A stretch of DNA of 64,000 nt, taken from assembly GCA_963970005.1 (NCBI GenBank), contig CAXAMN010003669.1, positions 1,381,685 through 1,445,684 on the forward strand. Direction: 5' to 3'. Numbering within the stretch: the first letter of the stretch is position 1; each line of letters opens with the position of its first letter. The position numbers and the translations under genes were made by a program. The DNA is from Durusdinium trenchii (taxonomy: Eukaryota > Sar > Dinophyceae > Suessiales > Symbiodiniaceae). Below the pieces are notes generated by a model. The model worked only from the letters and a program-made list of their open reading frames with translations. It ran no database searches and had not been told where the DNA came from. This document shows positions 11,201 to 19,100 of the stretch, one piece after another.

Positions 11201-12413
11201 CGTGTCCACGCAACGAAGGATCTTGGTCGGGATCCCACAGCGACTTGGCGTTGATGTACTTCACGGGGATACCACTGCCAACATGCTCTGACAACCTGTC
11301 TTCAAACCGGTCACCTCCTGTGACCAGCAAAAACTCACGGCTCTTCAAATTGCCAATGATGCTGCCAAGCGCACGATGGATACCTTCGGCAGTCTGGGCT
11401 TGGTACCCTCGCTCTGCCGTATCCAATCTCTCCATCGGAGTATCGAAGGCTGTGAGGGCGACACGAAATTTGCGATGACACTTTGGAATCTTTTGGGGCA
11501 TGGTGGCTTCGAGACTTTGGACCAATTGTTGAGGGGTAATTGCCAACATCATCAAACCGGTGTGTATGCATCTGAACACTTTGAGGCGTTTTCCATTGAT
11601 GCTAATGATACCATTCTTGAGGTCCTTTACTAGTCCCAAGTGTGCCTGAGCATGAAGAGACAAAAGCAGCGGAGATCGACCTTTCGACAGCTGGTGGGAT
11701 TCAAGAACACCATGCACTGGATCTTCCTCGTCGAAGTGCAACGAAAAGGGTAATGTGCGGGATCCTTCTGTAGTGGTCCCTTTTTCACCTAATCCGGCAA
11801 AGTTCTTCGACGTTGTGGTTGAGAAAGGGAAATCATACCCCAGCTTCTTCAGCTTGGCTTCCACGACGTCTCCCCAGTGCTTTGAATGGCAGGTGGAATT
11901 ACATCCCTCGTCGAGAACGACGTAGATGTTCTCGTCGTCTGGGCTGTACATGTCCCTGGCTTCGTGAAATATGTGCACCAAACCATCTGTCATCTGGGTA
12001 GGTTCCTCCCCATGAAAACAAATGCCGATCCCTGCAAAGGGGTCTGGATCTTCGGTGTAATCAATCATGGTGAACGAGTCTCCTTTGCTCTCTTCGATGG
12101 ACAGGTGGAGGAGCTCGTGCAGCTTGATCGAAGTCACGGCCTCGGTTTCGGCTGCCAACGCGACTTGGGCGGCAAATTCAGTCAAAATCTTCTCTAGCAT
12201 CTCGGGAGTGTGTCCTTCTTCGGGTTCCTCTTCAACCAAACGTTCAATCATTGGGATCCTATCGAGCGGTGCGTTGACGACTTTCTCAGAGGCTGCCTTC
12301 CTAGTCTTTTGGAGCTCCATCGGAGTCTCATCCAAAAACGAACAACAAAGCTTGCAAAACACACGGTGAACAGACCTGGAAGAACCTCGAAAATCGGTGT
12401 CCGAGCGCGGCAA
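5277..12413 (-). CDS. Copia pol polyprotein (protease, RapZ-like domain, integrase, RT, RNase H)
   Basis: This is an uninterrupted 2378-residue frame. An aspartic protease-like segment has the variant motif LDEGCNS (about residue 167) in place of D[ST]GA. A segment at about residues 325-490 resembles the RapZ C-terminal domain, with CKSGRHRSV starting at C445. Acidic, SR-rich and polyproline linkers occupy about 600-730. Unassigned globular regions lie at about 735-890 and 1000-1240. The integrase has an HHCC zinc region (HRQFGH...CETC) followed by D1348, D1411 and E1446. The reverse transcriptase has DITSAYFQG and HVDD (about 2034) in the place of YVDD. RNase H follows with TDASFS, AETYS and TDCRS, and a final SDCLTK motif. 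The frame overlaps gag by 166 nt and lies in the -1 frame relative to it, so it could be reached by -1 frameshifting or from its own ATG; no classic slippery heptamer was found. The family makes and integrates a cDNA copy of the element. Confidence 0.93.
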   Translation of the reverse strand: MPRSDTDFRGSSRSVHRVFCKLCCSFLDETPMELQKTRKAASEKVVNAPLDRIPMIERLVEEEPEEGHTPEMLEKILTEFAAQVALAAETEAVTSIKLHELLHLSIEESKGDSFTMIDYTEDPDPFAGIGICFHGEEPTQMTDGLVHIFHEARDMYSPDDENIYVVLDEGCNSTCHSKHWGDVVEAKLKKLGYDFPFSTTTSKNFAGLGEKGTTTEGSRTLPFSLHFDEEDPVHGVLESHQLSKGRSPLLLSLHAQAHLGLVKDLKNGIISINGKRLKVFRCIHTGLMMLAITPQQLVQSLEATMPQKIPKCHRKFRVALTAFDTPMERLDTAERGYQAQTAEGIHRALGSIIGNLKSREFLLVTGGDRFEDRLSEHVGSGIPVKYINAKSLWDPDQDPSLRGHVGRHPAILNGLRRDQRGLDRIFREVDDFVERHDKGVLDVRCKSGRHRSVGGSMLIHRHLASKGFTCVVIHSHSPEWREMSCGGRCTLCGPLFGDTTVTLTPAHTMNVHTPRAVRGDADDHVPWRSGERSTAPPPTREEAIRSTSAKARSLPPKACPSVLSRPSSSSRPPKASDAVASRKSKPMPSAAVTSPVRPVPDFDDADSHEDDTKLDEQEVGEEIEEVEVEEPEIPAEDTSSGSQEILQALKRLTDAVTTLANRNPRSRSPLRRRKSAGTSEPNQRPTRSRSPIRPTRSTVKTAPTMPKTPPPPPKPVSPRTPDHPPPPNRPPPQLLSKSRYDEDQRPGLEDELWVLLTNDGVPKVDQVDPELLHVLAGAARDWSNRDRTLWLVNRDLPPKDQQWHGIRVDIKIRGGVYTSAVSKAGWMTKWGWIKSVYVRKREPGAIWERIQNGAPVGDMANVSEPWSDVISFTHRASQGYMALQPRVVLAPRSEIRSFVPPTPPKPRRLRESSRTPDTEDTRTPEGSIASQTERPESESRSPTSPASTESASYEPVAHMAWDLDRREQVEINLEDSNETDSEVPPDPNAQPSSSGVLSIPLQIDPNERTTMGKKHRRAVLEGIDRLNHQDALVKSSIGLKDVPVSEPPTLVITSHPRIFQELQAADGVADVFDVGVGAEHLNPEENSKVWYDVLQDYKNIVIAIGYEKSTDSLRHGKILGEVESHCDMSGSRFLHIDVATTQRWEEHEFPQIPHINDHDLAFTCNDPKWTELFESWFRGQTMNDVLSWQFVDWLGEWTNDTTLDDEMSVAFVGELQEEAMDDEQQFDAIWDDEDRAQVNPVEDLISEETLVDEVDIPGLPADEVERRRMWRKLPARVRIGVRRLHRQFGHVPKQTMIHLLRAAKVRKEFIDAVRIHRCETCEATSQKKATHKTALPNNYSFNHTVGIDVFEVHDISGDKFQVLNMVCLGTTFQLCEVVRFGAGQPSSAECLKALRKRWFSWCGHPVNIACDRGLHNRGVMKKYMDEHGIQVYHTPLESPENLGRVERHGGIVKSLFRKVCKETGAVGREQVEQVLLEVVATKNNSSRVGGFSPSQWVLGKGPRSDPSPLSEERFAELGAIEARHNPESIFALQHMARQEAQKAFVHLDCSARVSRALTRNASSLPREYAVGDLVTFRRDNQKGGTAWSPTSRVIGHEGERNLWLLCGNVPVLVANQNVKIATPTEALAHAVLHGEPVFPENVVKEGVQQSFLDARADPSEPGSPIHIESQETEPQFPDAGSLPPVPEDDELDVGIRPDFFDEDQSEGEDALEELSRSASSVSRPCPDTGNEHSRNVRPRVAEPESERGTSLQPSRRESTSAPHAWPNVYDHLNDLPASLREHFERARQRDGELPEQDREEAHAMWTSFLAQTEDEAELGKKVLKSIHYESAPPEVQKALQETRQKEWSKFEDFGAVVALTPEQAQELIDEGHQCIPSKWVDVDKAEYKKGRDPDYKPMYKSRLVSCGNFEMTEGLRSDSPTADVEMHCLVCSWAACHQADIHSADITSAYFQGRPLDRVLLMRQPRGGLPGVEPNVLFLVRVPVYGITDSGRGFWLRLDADARKSGLKASQFFPGLYYLPGEQGGDACALMCTHVDDLLYSFLPEGEEVMKSFLAKFSVGSSDTNSFRYCGKQFVRGDDKVIKVDTTDNTRKIRGADVGSRLGSERLQQGDITKLRSITGSLAWISRQTRPDLGYRVSRLQSSIKDATVSTLADANAVVVLAHKGHDVALCFPAAHLQWSEVGVITVTDASFSNEKNYKSQQGRIHFLGDLKEIKDDKTTTYKVMPLSIGSTTIKRVCRSTLQAETYSLQNGLETGDKLRGVIAEIKGKIRSLKTWEDDARECIPHLAMTDCRSLSDHLNQEVLAKVSDKRLGIELQGIHENLWQEGRPTWIAFENGGDKLIWIATSTMVSDCLTKSMKPDLLLRVLKECHYTVQKQK

Positions 12414-14488
12414 TCGTCATATGCAAACTTCGGGGCTTGCTCTCTACGCTCGGTGGTGGAGTTCCCACAGACAAGGCATGTCTTCTTGATGGTGTATGCT
12501 GTGCTCCCTTGTTTGGTGAACTCGGAACAATTCTTGCATTTCTCCTTTGGTGGATATGGTGGTTTCTTCCTTGAGGACCCTTTTGGGATAGGCTGCAATG
12601 ACGATGAAGAAGAAGCACCACCAACCTTCCTGAAAACTGAAGCTCCCCTATATTCAAAATGCTGATCAACCCACGTGACGAAAGCCGAAGCGATTGGACT
12701 CTTGCCATTCTTGATGGCCCATTGGTGGTAGTCAGGATGTTCATGAAGGATCTGCCAAAACGTCTTCCCCCTGAACTGTCCAGCTAAGAACTTCCTATCG
12801 CTCCCTTCAGGCCTTACGAGGTCGTTGGGACTCACTGGTGCCTCCGGACGAACTCCTGAGCTGGCCTTCACGGCCATGTGAGCAACGCTGTCGGTTGGAG
12901 ACGCCGCACCTAGAAAAATCCCTTCGTCCTCGGATGAATCACTCATGTGGGCAATGTGTGCAGCAGGTTTCGGGGCTGATCCAGTCTTCGGGGCATTGGG
13001 CATCTTACATTGGGGGTCTCCGGCCCAGTGACCTAAACCGCCACAACGAAGACACTTGGATTTCGCCTTGATCTCGGACAGTTTCTGTCGACGTTGCTCG
13101 ATGCTAAGGTGAGACTTCACTATCTTACCTTTGCCTTTACCTTTCCCCTTGAATTTATCCTTGCCTTTGCCTTTTGCCTTCCCGAAAGCGACGAATGCGG
13201 CAAGCTGCAATTGGATAGCATCACCTGAGGAACGTTCTTCGGCATCTTCGCAATCAACTACTGCATTCAAGGCAATTGCTTCATATTCATCAACATCATC
13301 ATGATACTCAAAATCTTCGTATTCAGGGTGGCTAGCATGTTCATGTTCTTCAGACTCTTCAATCCCTCCGAGCATGCCTACGAAAGAATCTTCTTCATGA
13401 TGATGCTCCTGCAAGTCCTCATCTCTCCAATCGAAATTGTCTTCCCAATCGGGATAGACGGCATTGTAACCAGCACGAGGGTATTGGCTACCTTTGCCTT
13501 TACCTTGGTACCCCTTCTGGTACCCTTTGCCTTTGCCTACCTGAGGCTGAATTCCCCGTCCTGTCCAGGATCGGGACCCTTCACGAAGATGGATTCCACT
13601 GTAGTTGTCAACCAAGACTCGTGCAGTACCTTCGAAGTCATCGTTCTTGCGACAAGCCTTCACCACGAGGATCTCCTGCCTGGAAATACCTGACATCTCC
13701 AGCAATAGCTCTGTGCGGAAAGCTTCTGAGATCATCATTGTGGGATCAAGCTCAACCAACAAGGTCCACCAACGTCGTCGACGTTGAGTGTACGACAACA
13801 TACTCTCTGTAGGCTGTCTCGACAGTGGTCCTCCATGCTTCTGTCCTGCGCGAAAAAGCTCCTTACTCTCCTCCAAGGCTCGAGGAAACACATGGTTACG
13901 TATCACCTCGATGAGACGCTCCAGTCCCCCTGGACGTGCAAGTGTCTCTAGACCTAAGTCTCTGGCAAGCAAAAAGGCATCACCTCTCAAACCTTCTACG
14001 ATCTTGTTCACTAGGACACTGCGATCGATGATACTCGACTTGTCTGACTTAACGGACGAAGCCTTCGGTGATGTTGCATCAACCTTCGACTTGGGAGTAC
14101 CGGCAGTCTCACGCGGCTCGGGCTCAAACTCCTCGGGATAGTGTCCAGGCGAAGGGAATGCGAATCCTTCGTCTGACTCTGGTGGCCAAGGCTCCCCTTC
14201 GTCGGCAGGTCCAGTCACGGGATCCTGCTTCTTTGCTGGTTGCGTTTGGGCTTGGTCGTGCAGCTTGATGCGGAGTTCGGTTCGGAATTTCCAATCATGA
14301 AATGATGCAGGATCTCCCCAATAGATGTAAGACCCACTCTTGGTTTCCAGGGGGTTGCCTATTCTATCACCAGTGCTACCCGAATGGAACTTGAGTCCAG
14401 CAATGGACATGTTCGACGATTCCGACGGAGATTGCTCGGGCGAGCAATCTATTCCGGGCTCTGTCCCCAACGGGATCAGAGGAGGCAA
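12248..14488 (-). CDS. Copia gag protein with zinc knuckle
   Basis: This 746-residue frame encodes the capsid/nucleocapsid protein that packages element RNA. The N-terminal part holds a capsid-like region (YIYWGDPASFHDWKF and following). The middle is rich in Gly/Lys repeats (GKGKGYQKGYQGKGKG and KGKGKDKFKGKGKGKGK), suited to RNA binding. A zinc knuckle CLRCGGLGHWAGDPQC at about residues 479-494 has spacing CX2CX4HX6C, two residues longer than the usual last gap. A second pair of CXXC motifs (CKNC...CLVC) lies near the C terminus. The start ATG at 14488 lies about 100 nt downstream of the 5' LTR on the minus strand. The 3' end overlaps pol in another frame. Confidence 0.88.
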   Translation of the reverse strand: MPPLIPLGTEPGIDCSPEQSPSESSNMSIAGLKFHSGSTGDRIGNPLETKSGSYIYWGDPASFHDWKFRTELRIKLHDQAQTQPAKKQDPVTGPADEGEPWPPESDEGFAFPSPGHYPEEFEPEPRETAGTPKSKVDATSPKASSVKSDKSSIIDRSVLVNKIVEGLRGDAFLLARDLGLETLARPGGLERLIEVIRNHVFPRALEESKELFRAGQKHGGPLSRQPTESMLSYTQRRRRWWTLLVELDPTMMISEAFRTELLLEMSGISRQEILVVKACRKNDDFEGTARVLVDNYSGIHLREGSRSWTGRGIQPQVGKGKGYQKGYQGKGKGSQYPRAGYNAVYPDWEDNFDWRDEDLQEHHHEEDSFVGMLGGIEESEEHEHASHPEYEDFEYHDDVDEYEAIALNAVVDCEDAEERSSGDAIQLQLAAFVAFGKAKGKGKDKFKGKGKGKGKIVKSHLSIEQRRQKLSEIKAKSKCLRCGGLGHWAGDPQCKMPNAPKTGSAPKPAAHIAHMSDSSEDEGIFLGAASPTDSVAHMAVKASSGVRPEAPVSPNDLVRPEGSDRKFLAGQFRGKTFWQILHEHPDYHQWAIKNGKSPIASAFVTWVDQHFEYRGASVFRKVGGASSSSSLQPIPKGSSRKKPPYPPKEKCKNCSEFTKQGSTAYTIKKTCLVCGNSTTERREQAPKFAYDDCRARTPIFEVLPGLFTVCFASFVVRFWMRLRWSSKRLGRQPLRKSSTHRSIGSQ

Positions 14489-14573
14489 GCGAAAGCACGC
14501 AAGGGATGCAAGCTCAGGCTTGATGTTCTACGATTCCAATGACCTGGATCAGTACGTGCCGGAGTCAGGCCGT

Positions 14574-14590
14574 CACCTGCTCCGCTACCA
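14574..14590 (-). other. Primer-binding site of the copia element
   Basis: Immediately inside the 5' LTR the minus strand reads TGGTAGCGGAGCAGGTG. This resembles the TGGTATCAGAGC-type site, complementary to the 3' end of initiator methionine tRNA, used by many copia elements. One extra T separates it from the LTR end. Confidence 0.8.
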
Positions 14591-14591
14591 A

Positions 14592-14745
14592 TGTCGGTAG
14601 CAACCGGAATCGTACTGTCCACACGCTCTTTTCACTGCGAAAGCGAGCACGGTATAGCTCAAGGGCCCTAGGAGCCAAACGGCGGCAGACACAACATAGT
14701 GTGACAACCTGGCTCAACAGAATGAGATCCTACCTCAAATTCACA
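14592..14745 (-). repeat. 5' LTR of the copia element
   Basis: Identical to 5051-5204. On the minus strand this LTR lies upstream of the primer-binding site and gag, so it should carry the element promoter. No clear TATA box was recognised. Confidence 0.93.
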
Positions 14746-14749
14746 CCAA
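14746..14749. repeat. Target-site duplication, right (CCAA)
   Basis: CCAA follows the right LTR and matches 5047-5050. The next bases (GCATTTATCAGGTCCAG) continue the host sequence, which is uninterrupted at 28930 in the paralogue apart from a few substitutions. Confidence 0.75.
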
Positions 14750-14881
14750 GCATTTATCAGGTCCAGCCCTGCCACTGCCAAACAAATTCACAACATTGCT
14801 AATTACACAGAAACGTCCCGGCACTTCAATATGTTTCTGCTCCAAAGCTCCTGCACCGTGCGATTGAAGCTCGTTGAGCTA

Positions 14882-15502
14882 CTAGTGATCGTCTCGAAGA
14901 ACAGCCATCATGTCCGGATTGCTGACCTTGTAGGAATCAACCATGGTGCTGATCACCTCGAGCATGCGATTCGCCATCTCTGGAATCCCCCGCTCTGGGT
15001 TCATGTCTGTAATGTTTACACCCAACACTGTGGTTGCCTCTGCACCCCGATGGTGATAGACATAAGAGGAGACAATCATGTCCAAAGGATCTCGGATCAT
15101 CATCACTCCACGAAAGCCACTTGCTCCGGCCGTCAAACCGCGCAGCCCTTGAACGTCGTCACCTGTGAGGAATGATGGGTGTAACGAATCCTTGCAGGAT
15201 GCGAATGACAATCCTGATGCTTGGGCGACAGTTCAGTCAGTGTGCCACCTCCGCCGTCATAGTTGCAAAGTCCATGCCGCCTAGGATATCAAAAGCCCGC
15301 CGCATGATGCTGTGCAACATGTTGGTCCCAGCTTTGTGGCTGCTACCCACCAAGTAGGCATGTTGTTGCCATCTGCTTGTGTCGCCCCATGTGCGTTTGG
15401 AAAAGCTGGCCGCAGTCCTGGCCGTTGGTCGGTCACGGGCCATCCAGACTGTGACGGAGCCCCAAGGGCACCCCAAGCACTCACGAGACTCCACAAAAGC
15501 AT
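14882..15502 (-). pseudogene. Sulfotransferase-like locus ST1, 5' exon block
   Basis: Two minus-strand coding segments carry the PAPS-binding motifs of sulfotransferases. About 15375-15262 encodes AYLVGSSHKAGTNMLHSIM, the 5'-phosphosulfate loop. About 15160-14895 encodes GFRGVMMIRDPLDMIVSSY, the 3'-phosphate motif RDPxxxxxSxY. A start at 15502 (MLLWSLVSAWGALGA) would give a signal-peptide-like N terminus but is in another frame from the HKAGT segment, so an intron or a break lies between. Compared with ST2, the exon end reads GTTCTTCGAG where ST2 has GTTCGCTTCGAG. This 2-bp loss shifts the frame inside the conserved VRFE region, so ST1 is probably a pseudogene unless splicing avoids it. The 3' exons lie beyond the copia insertion at 4740-5046. 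Confidence 0.6.
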
Positions 15503-15567
15503 GATATAATACTATATACTATATATATAAATACATATGAAGAGGCAGAACATGGAGTGGGTTACAG

Positions 15568-15587
15568 CTTGAGCAGCTTGAGCCAAA
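15568..15587 (-). promoter_or_regulatory. Possible relict dinoflagellate spliced leader upstream of ST1
   Basis: The minus strand reads TTTGGCTCAAG (15587-15577), identical to the last 11 bases of the dinoflagellate spliced leader. It is followed directly by a second partial GCTCAAG (15574-15568). It lies about 70 bp upstream of the candidate ST1 start. Tandem truncated leaders of this kind are known where trans-spliced mRNAs were reinserted into the genome. The match is short. Confidence 0.45.
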
Positions 15588-15859
15588 GAAAAGGAGAGCA
15601 AGTCAGTAAATCAGAACGGTGAAGGCGTGTGCTGCACGTGCAGATTAGCTTGGTGTTGAGATGATCCTCATCACTGTAACAGTGGATGATAGTGAACCAG
15701 GGGCATTGATATGCCTACAAGAGTGAGATTCTTGATTCACTGACTGTTGCGGTGATGGCTGCGAAAAACCTAAGCCTAAGCTTGGTGTTCTTCCTCTCTC
15801 TGCAATTTGATCATCAAATCTCAGGATCATTGAGCTTGGAAATGCAGGGTTCCTGCAAG

Positions 15860-16005
15860 GCCGTACCAGCGGCACCTCCATTTCCATGCCCTGCCATCTT
15901 AATCTCAAAGTGCTCATGGTCTGGAAGAAGTTGGGAGCCCTTGAAGCCCATCTTGGACAAAATACGTCTTGTGCTCGAAGGCGCATGGAACTGAATCAAC
16001 CTGGA
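15860..16005 (-). other. Possible unassigned exon
   Basis: A minus-strand frame reads LIQFHAPSSTRRILSKMGF and then an acidic/His stretch ending GGAAGTALQ. It is preceded by an AG and has coding-like composition. It does not match the AKR or sulfotransferase families. It may be an exon of an unrelated transcript or chance. Confidence 0.25.
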
Positions 16006-16169
16006 TCTCCCTATACATACATACACACATACATACATGATATATAATATATATATATAGATAACTATATGTATGACCCGAAGCCTCCCTTGGTACAACC
16101 AAAGGAAGTGGGCCATTTTTTCACCACGTGTTCATCCGATCGCGAGGGTCCACCCATGGTTTCGCATGG

Positions 16170-19100
16170 ACCCCCATCCCGTCCGTTTTGGCAAGGCTCT
16201 GGGGCCCGAAGTTGGACAGCCCCACGCCACGACAAAGCCCCAAATCATAACACTTGCAAAGGCCATCCAGCAGGGCATCCTCCTGCTCCGACCGGTTCCG
16301 TGTCCCGTGCGGTTCCGGTGGAGCCGGAACCGAAAGCAAAAACCGATCGTTCTGGTCTCTTCAGAAGGAGAAGGGGTCCGACTGGCCAAAGTGAGAGGTG
16401 TGGGGGGGTTGTTTGAGGGGTAGAGAACTGGTGCCAGATGGCTGTGCACAGCCAGGATGATGTGAATCCACCCAACTCAGAACAACGGACATCGCGAAAG
16501 AGGATCCAAACGAGGGGCGGAGCCTCCAATCACCTGGCCCAAGCAATGCACGTTTATGGTAAATAGTATGGGTCCAAGGGCATTCCCTGCAGAAATGCCA
16601 CGAAAGCAATGACAACATCAAGGGTACCGCCCCACATCCAGGGCGGTACCGTGGGACGGTCTTTGTTTTTGGACGCTCGTGATGGAAATGCCATGAAATG
16701 CCCACATGTTGGGCTCTTGGTGCTTGTGATGTTCACTTGTTGCGCTTCGGAATCTATTCATCCCTTTCACGACCGGCTTTACATCGTCATCGGCTTCACA
16801 ATATTATCATCGGGATTCATTGCCATCGAAGAGCCGGAGAAGAGACACGTATCTTGGAGGGCATTGGATTGATGCTAGATGCAGAAACGAGTTGTCAGGA
16901 GGTGGTTGGCGGGTGGGTTGGGAGTCGGGGGGTGGGGTGGGAGGGTGTGGGATAATGACGTGGTGGCTGATTTGTGGTGTTATTCGGTGAAACATGCAAT
17001 GCATGAGTATGACACGCAAGCTGCCTCGCAAGCCCAGAGGGCAAAACAGTGAAATCCATGAAAAAATGCTTGCCATCCAATGTCATTAGCACTCACAAAT
17101 TCAACCGCTCAGTGAGTCCGCAGCTGATGAAATGCGATGAAATGCATGCGCAGCTGGCAGTACAGCAATCTTGCAAAAGGTTCGCCAGTGAAACACCTGG
17201 CAAAAGTGTTGCTCGACTTCAATCAAAGGTGATGAGAACAAATCACGATGGGAATCAACGTTGGAAGCTCCATTTGAGGAAACGCTCCAAAACCTGCATG
17301 TGTCACACATGTTGACCTTGCAAAAGGCGCGATGCCTGAGTGGGGCCGATCCACAAGCCCCTTGCTTTCGACCACACGCGAGGTCGAACAGCCCCTTGCA
17401 CCGCCGATCCAGATCTGACCATTCACCAAGAGGCCCCAACCGCCGATCCGGATCCCGATCCGAATCGGCCGGCCTGGAAGCCAAAGCCGTAGCTCCGAGG
17501 GCTCCAGTGCATCTGCGCAATGTCCACCCGACCCATGCGTTTCAGGCTGCCTCGGGCCGGGGGGTTGGCCCTCGATGGTCACAGGAAGACTTGGTGGCCA
17601 GAGTCTGTGGGGAATCTGTAGTTGTGAGGAATTGTTGGACTTCATCAACTAGCCCATGTTCCAGAGGATGGGACAACTGAGGACTTCTCCGACTTCCCAC
17701 TTCTCCCACAAAAAGTCGGTGACATTCAGTTTCGATGTGTCCCGCTTCGTTGAGGAGGCTTGGCGGCCGCGCCTCGGACAGCTGAGACCATGGACTCCGG
17801 TGTCAAACGCCAGGGGTAAGCGGCCAACCTTCCGCGCGAGCGCATTGGACCCAGGAGCGGGAGGTCTAAAGGGCTTATAGATGCTTACTTACATATAGAA
17901 AGATACCTGAGTAACCCCTTTTTGGTCTTGTCCTATCAAAACAAAGGTCAAACGGGTTCCAGGTGTGTATATATATATTATATATAATTTTGTGTAGGTC
18001 ATTAGTCTGGATTTGACTTTGACCGTCTTTTCGTCTGCTTGGTGGAGGATCTCTTTAAGCCAAGTGGCTTGGTCGCCAAGACTACTCGTGGCCTGCCCTC
18101 CTGGCAAGTGTTCTCCCATCAACCACGACAAGCAGGCCGAACTCGACAGGCGCTGCAACAAGCCGCGTTGCAACCCTATTGGCTGATCAGCGGATCCAAG
18201 AATGGTCGCCCGTGAAAAAGGAACCCAACTTCCGGATTCCGATAGAGACCGTGTATCACACATTGGGGGAGATGAAACCCAAATTTGGGATGGGCCACAC
18301 TCCTCGCACATCCGAGCTCACAACTCGGATTCCTTGCCAAAGGAAAGTCAGTCGGGGTGATGATCTTGCATCTTCATGTCAGACCTGTAAGTTGTCAGAC
18401 ATGCCATCGGCTGGGATGCGAGCGTAGCCCACTCGAACCTCTCCTGCTCCGCATCTTTGGCGAAGCGGCCCAAGAGTTCTTCCGCACGTCCTTCCGGGTA
18501 GGCACCGTAGGCGGGAGGTTCAAGCCAGTGAGGAGGTTCAATGATCAATGTTCTCGCGGGAATCTTGGGAGATCCTGCTTTATTATACTCTATTTACAAT
18601 GCTTTTGGAAGCTTGCAGCACTGCTGCAGTGCGACCTTCAGTGACTCTTAAGGTGTACTGCCTTGACCTGCGTTGACGTCCACGCCAGAAGCCGCTCCTT
18701 CCAGCTCTCCGGTGCCATAGCTGTCGCCGGTGTCGAACCAGGAGGCACCAGAGGAGGTGAAGGTCTCAAAGACCTCCTTGAGGGTCTCATCCTGGTTTCT
18801 GTCTCTCTTTCTTCCATTTCCAAGTGTTTCTGAAATCAAATGTCTCACATTGATGTCCTTTTGATTGTCCCATGTGTTACCGGTCGAAACCGCTGGTGTC
18901 AGGGCAGGTGGGTGCAGAAGTAGGGACCTGGAGCAGGCGACAAACCGACAAACCTTGGACGTTTTGAGCCAATTTCTTCAAAGTCCAAGGTGGTGAAGAT
19001 GGAAGTTTGCTAGCCATTTCTCTAGCAAATGAGAATCAATTCGCCCAAAGGGTGTATTGCAACGAGGCCTCAGATAAGAGCACACCACGAATCTGCCCTT

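Larger units (their letters stand above)
5051..14745 (-). mobile_element. Intact Ty1/copia-type LTR retrotransposon, 9695 bp
   Basis: The element has two identical 154-bp LTRs (5051-5204 and 14592-14745) in TG...CA form and a 4-bp target duplication. A primer-binding site follows the 5' LTR. A gag frame (14488-12248) overlaps a 2378-codon pol frame (12413-5277). The order protease, integrase, reverse transcriptase, RNase H is that of Ty1/copia (Pseudoviridae-like) elements, and all catalytic motifs I can check are present. Identical LTRs imply a recent insertion. It sits in the same orientation as the surrounding sulfotransferase-like exons, within what was an intron of that locus. The internal region is long for a copia element because of extra domains in pol. 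I see only a weak purine-rich tract before the 3' LTR. Confidence 0.95.
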
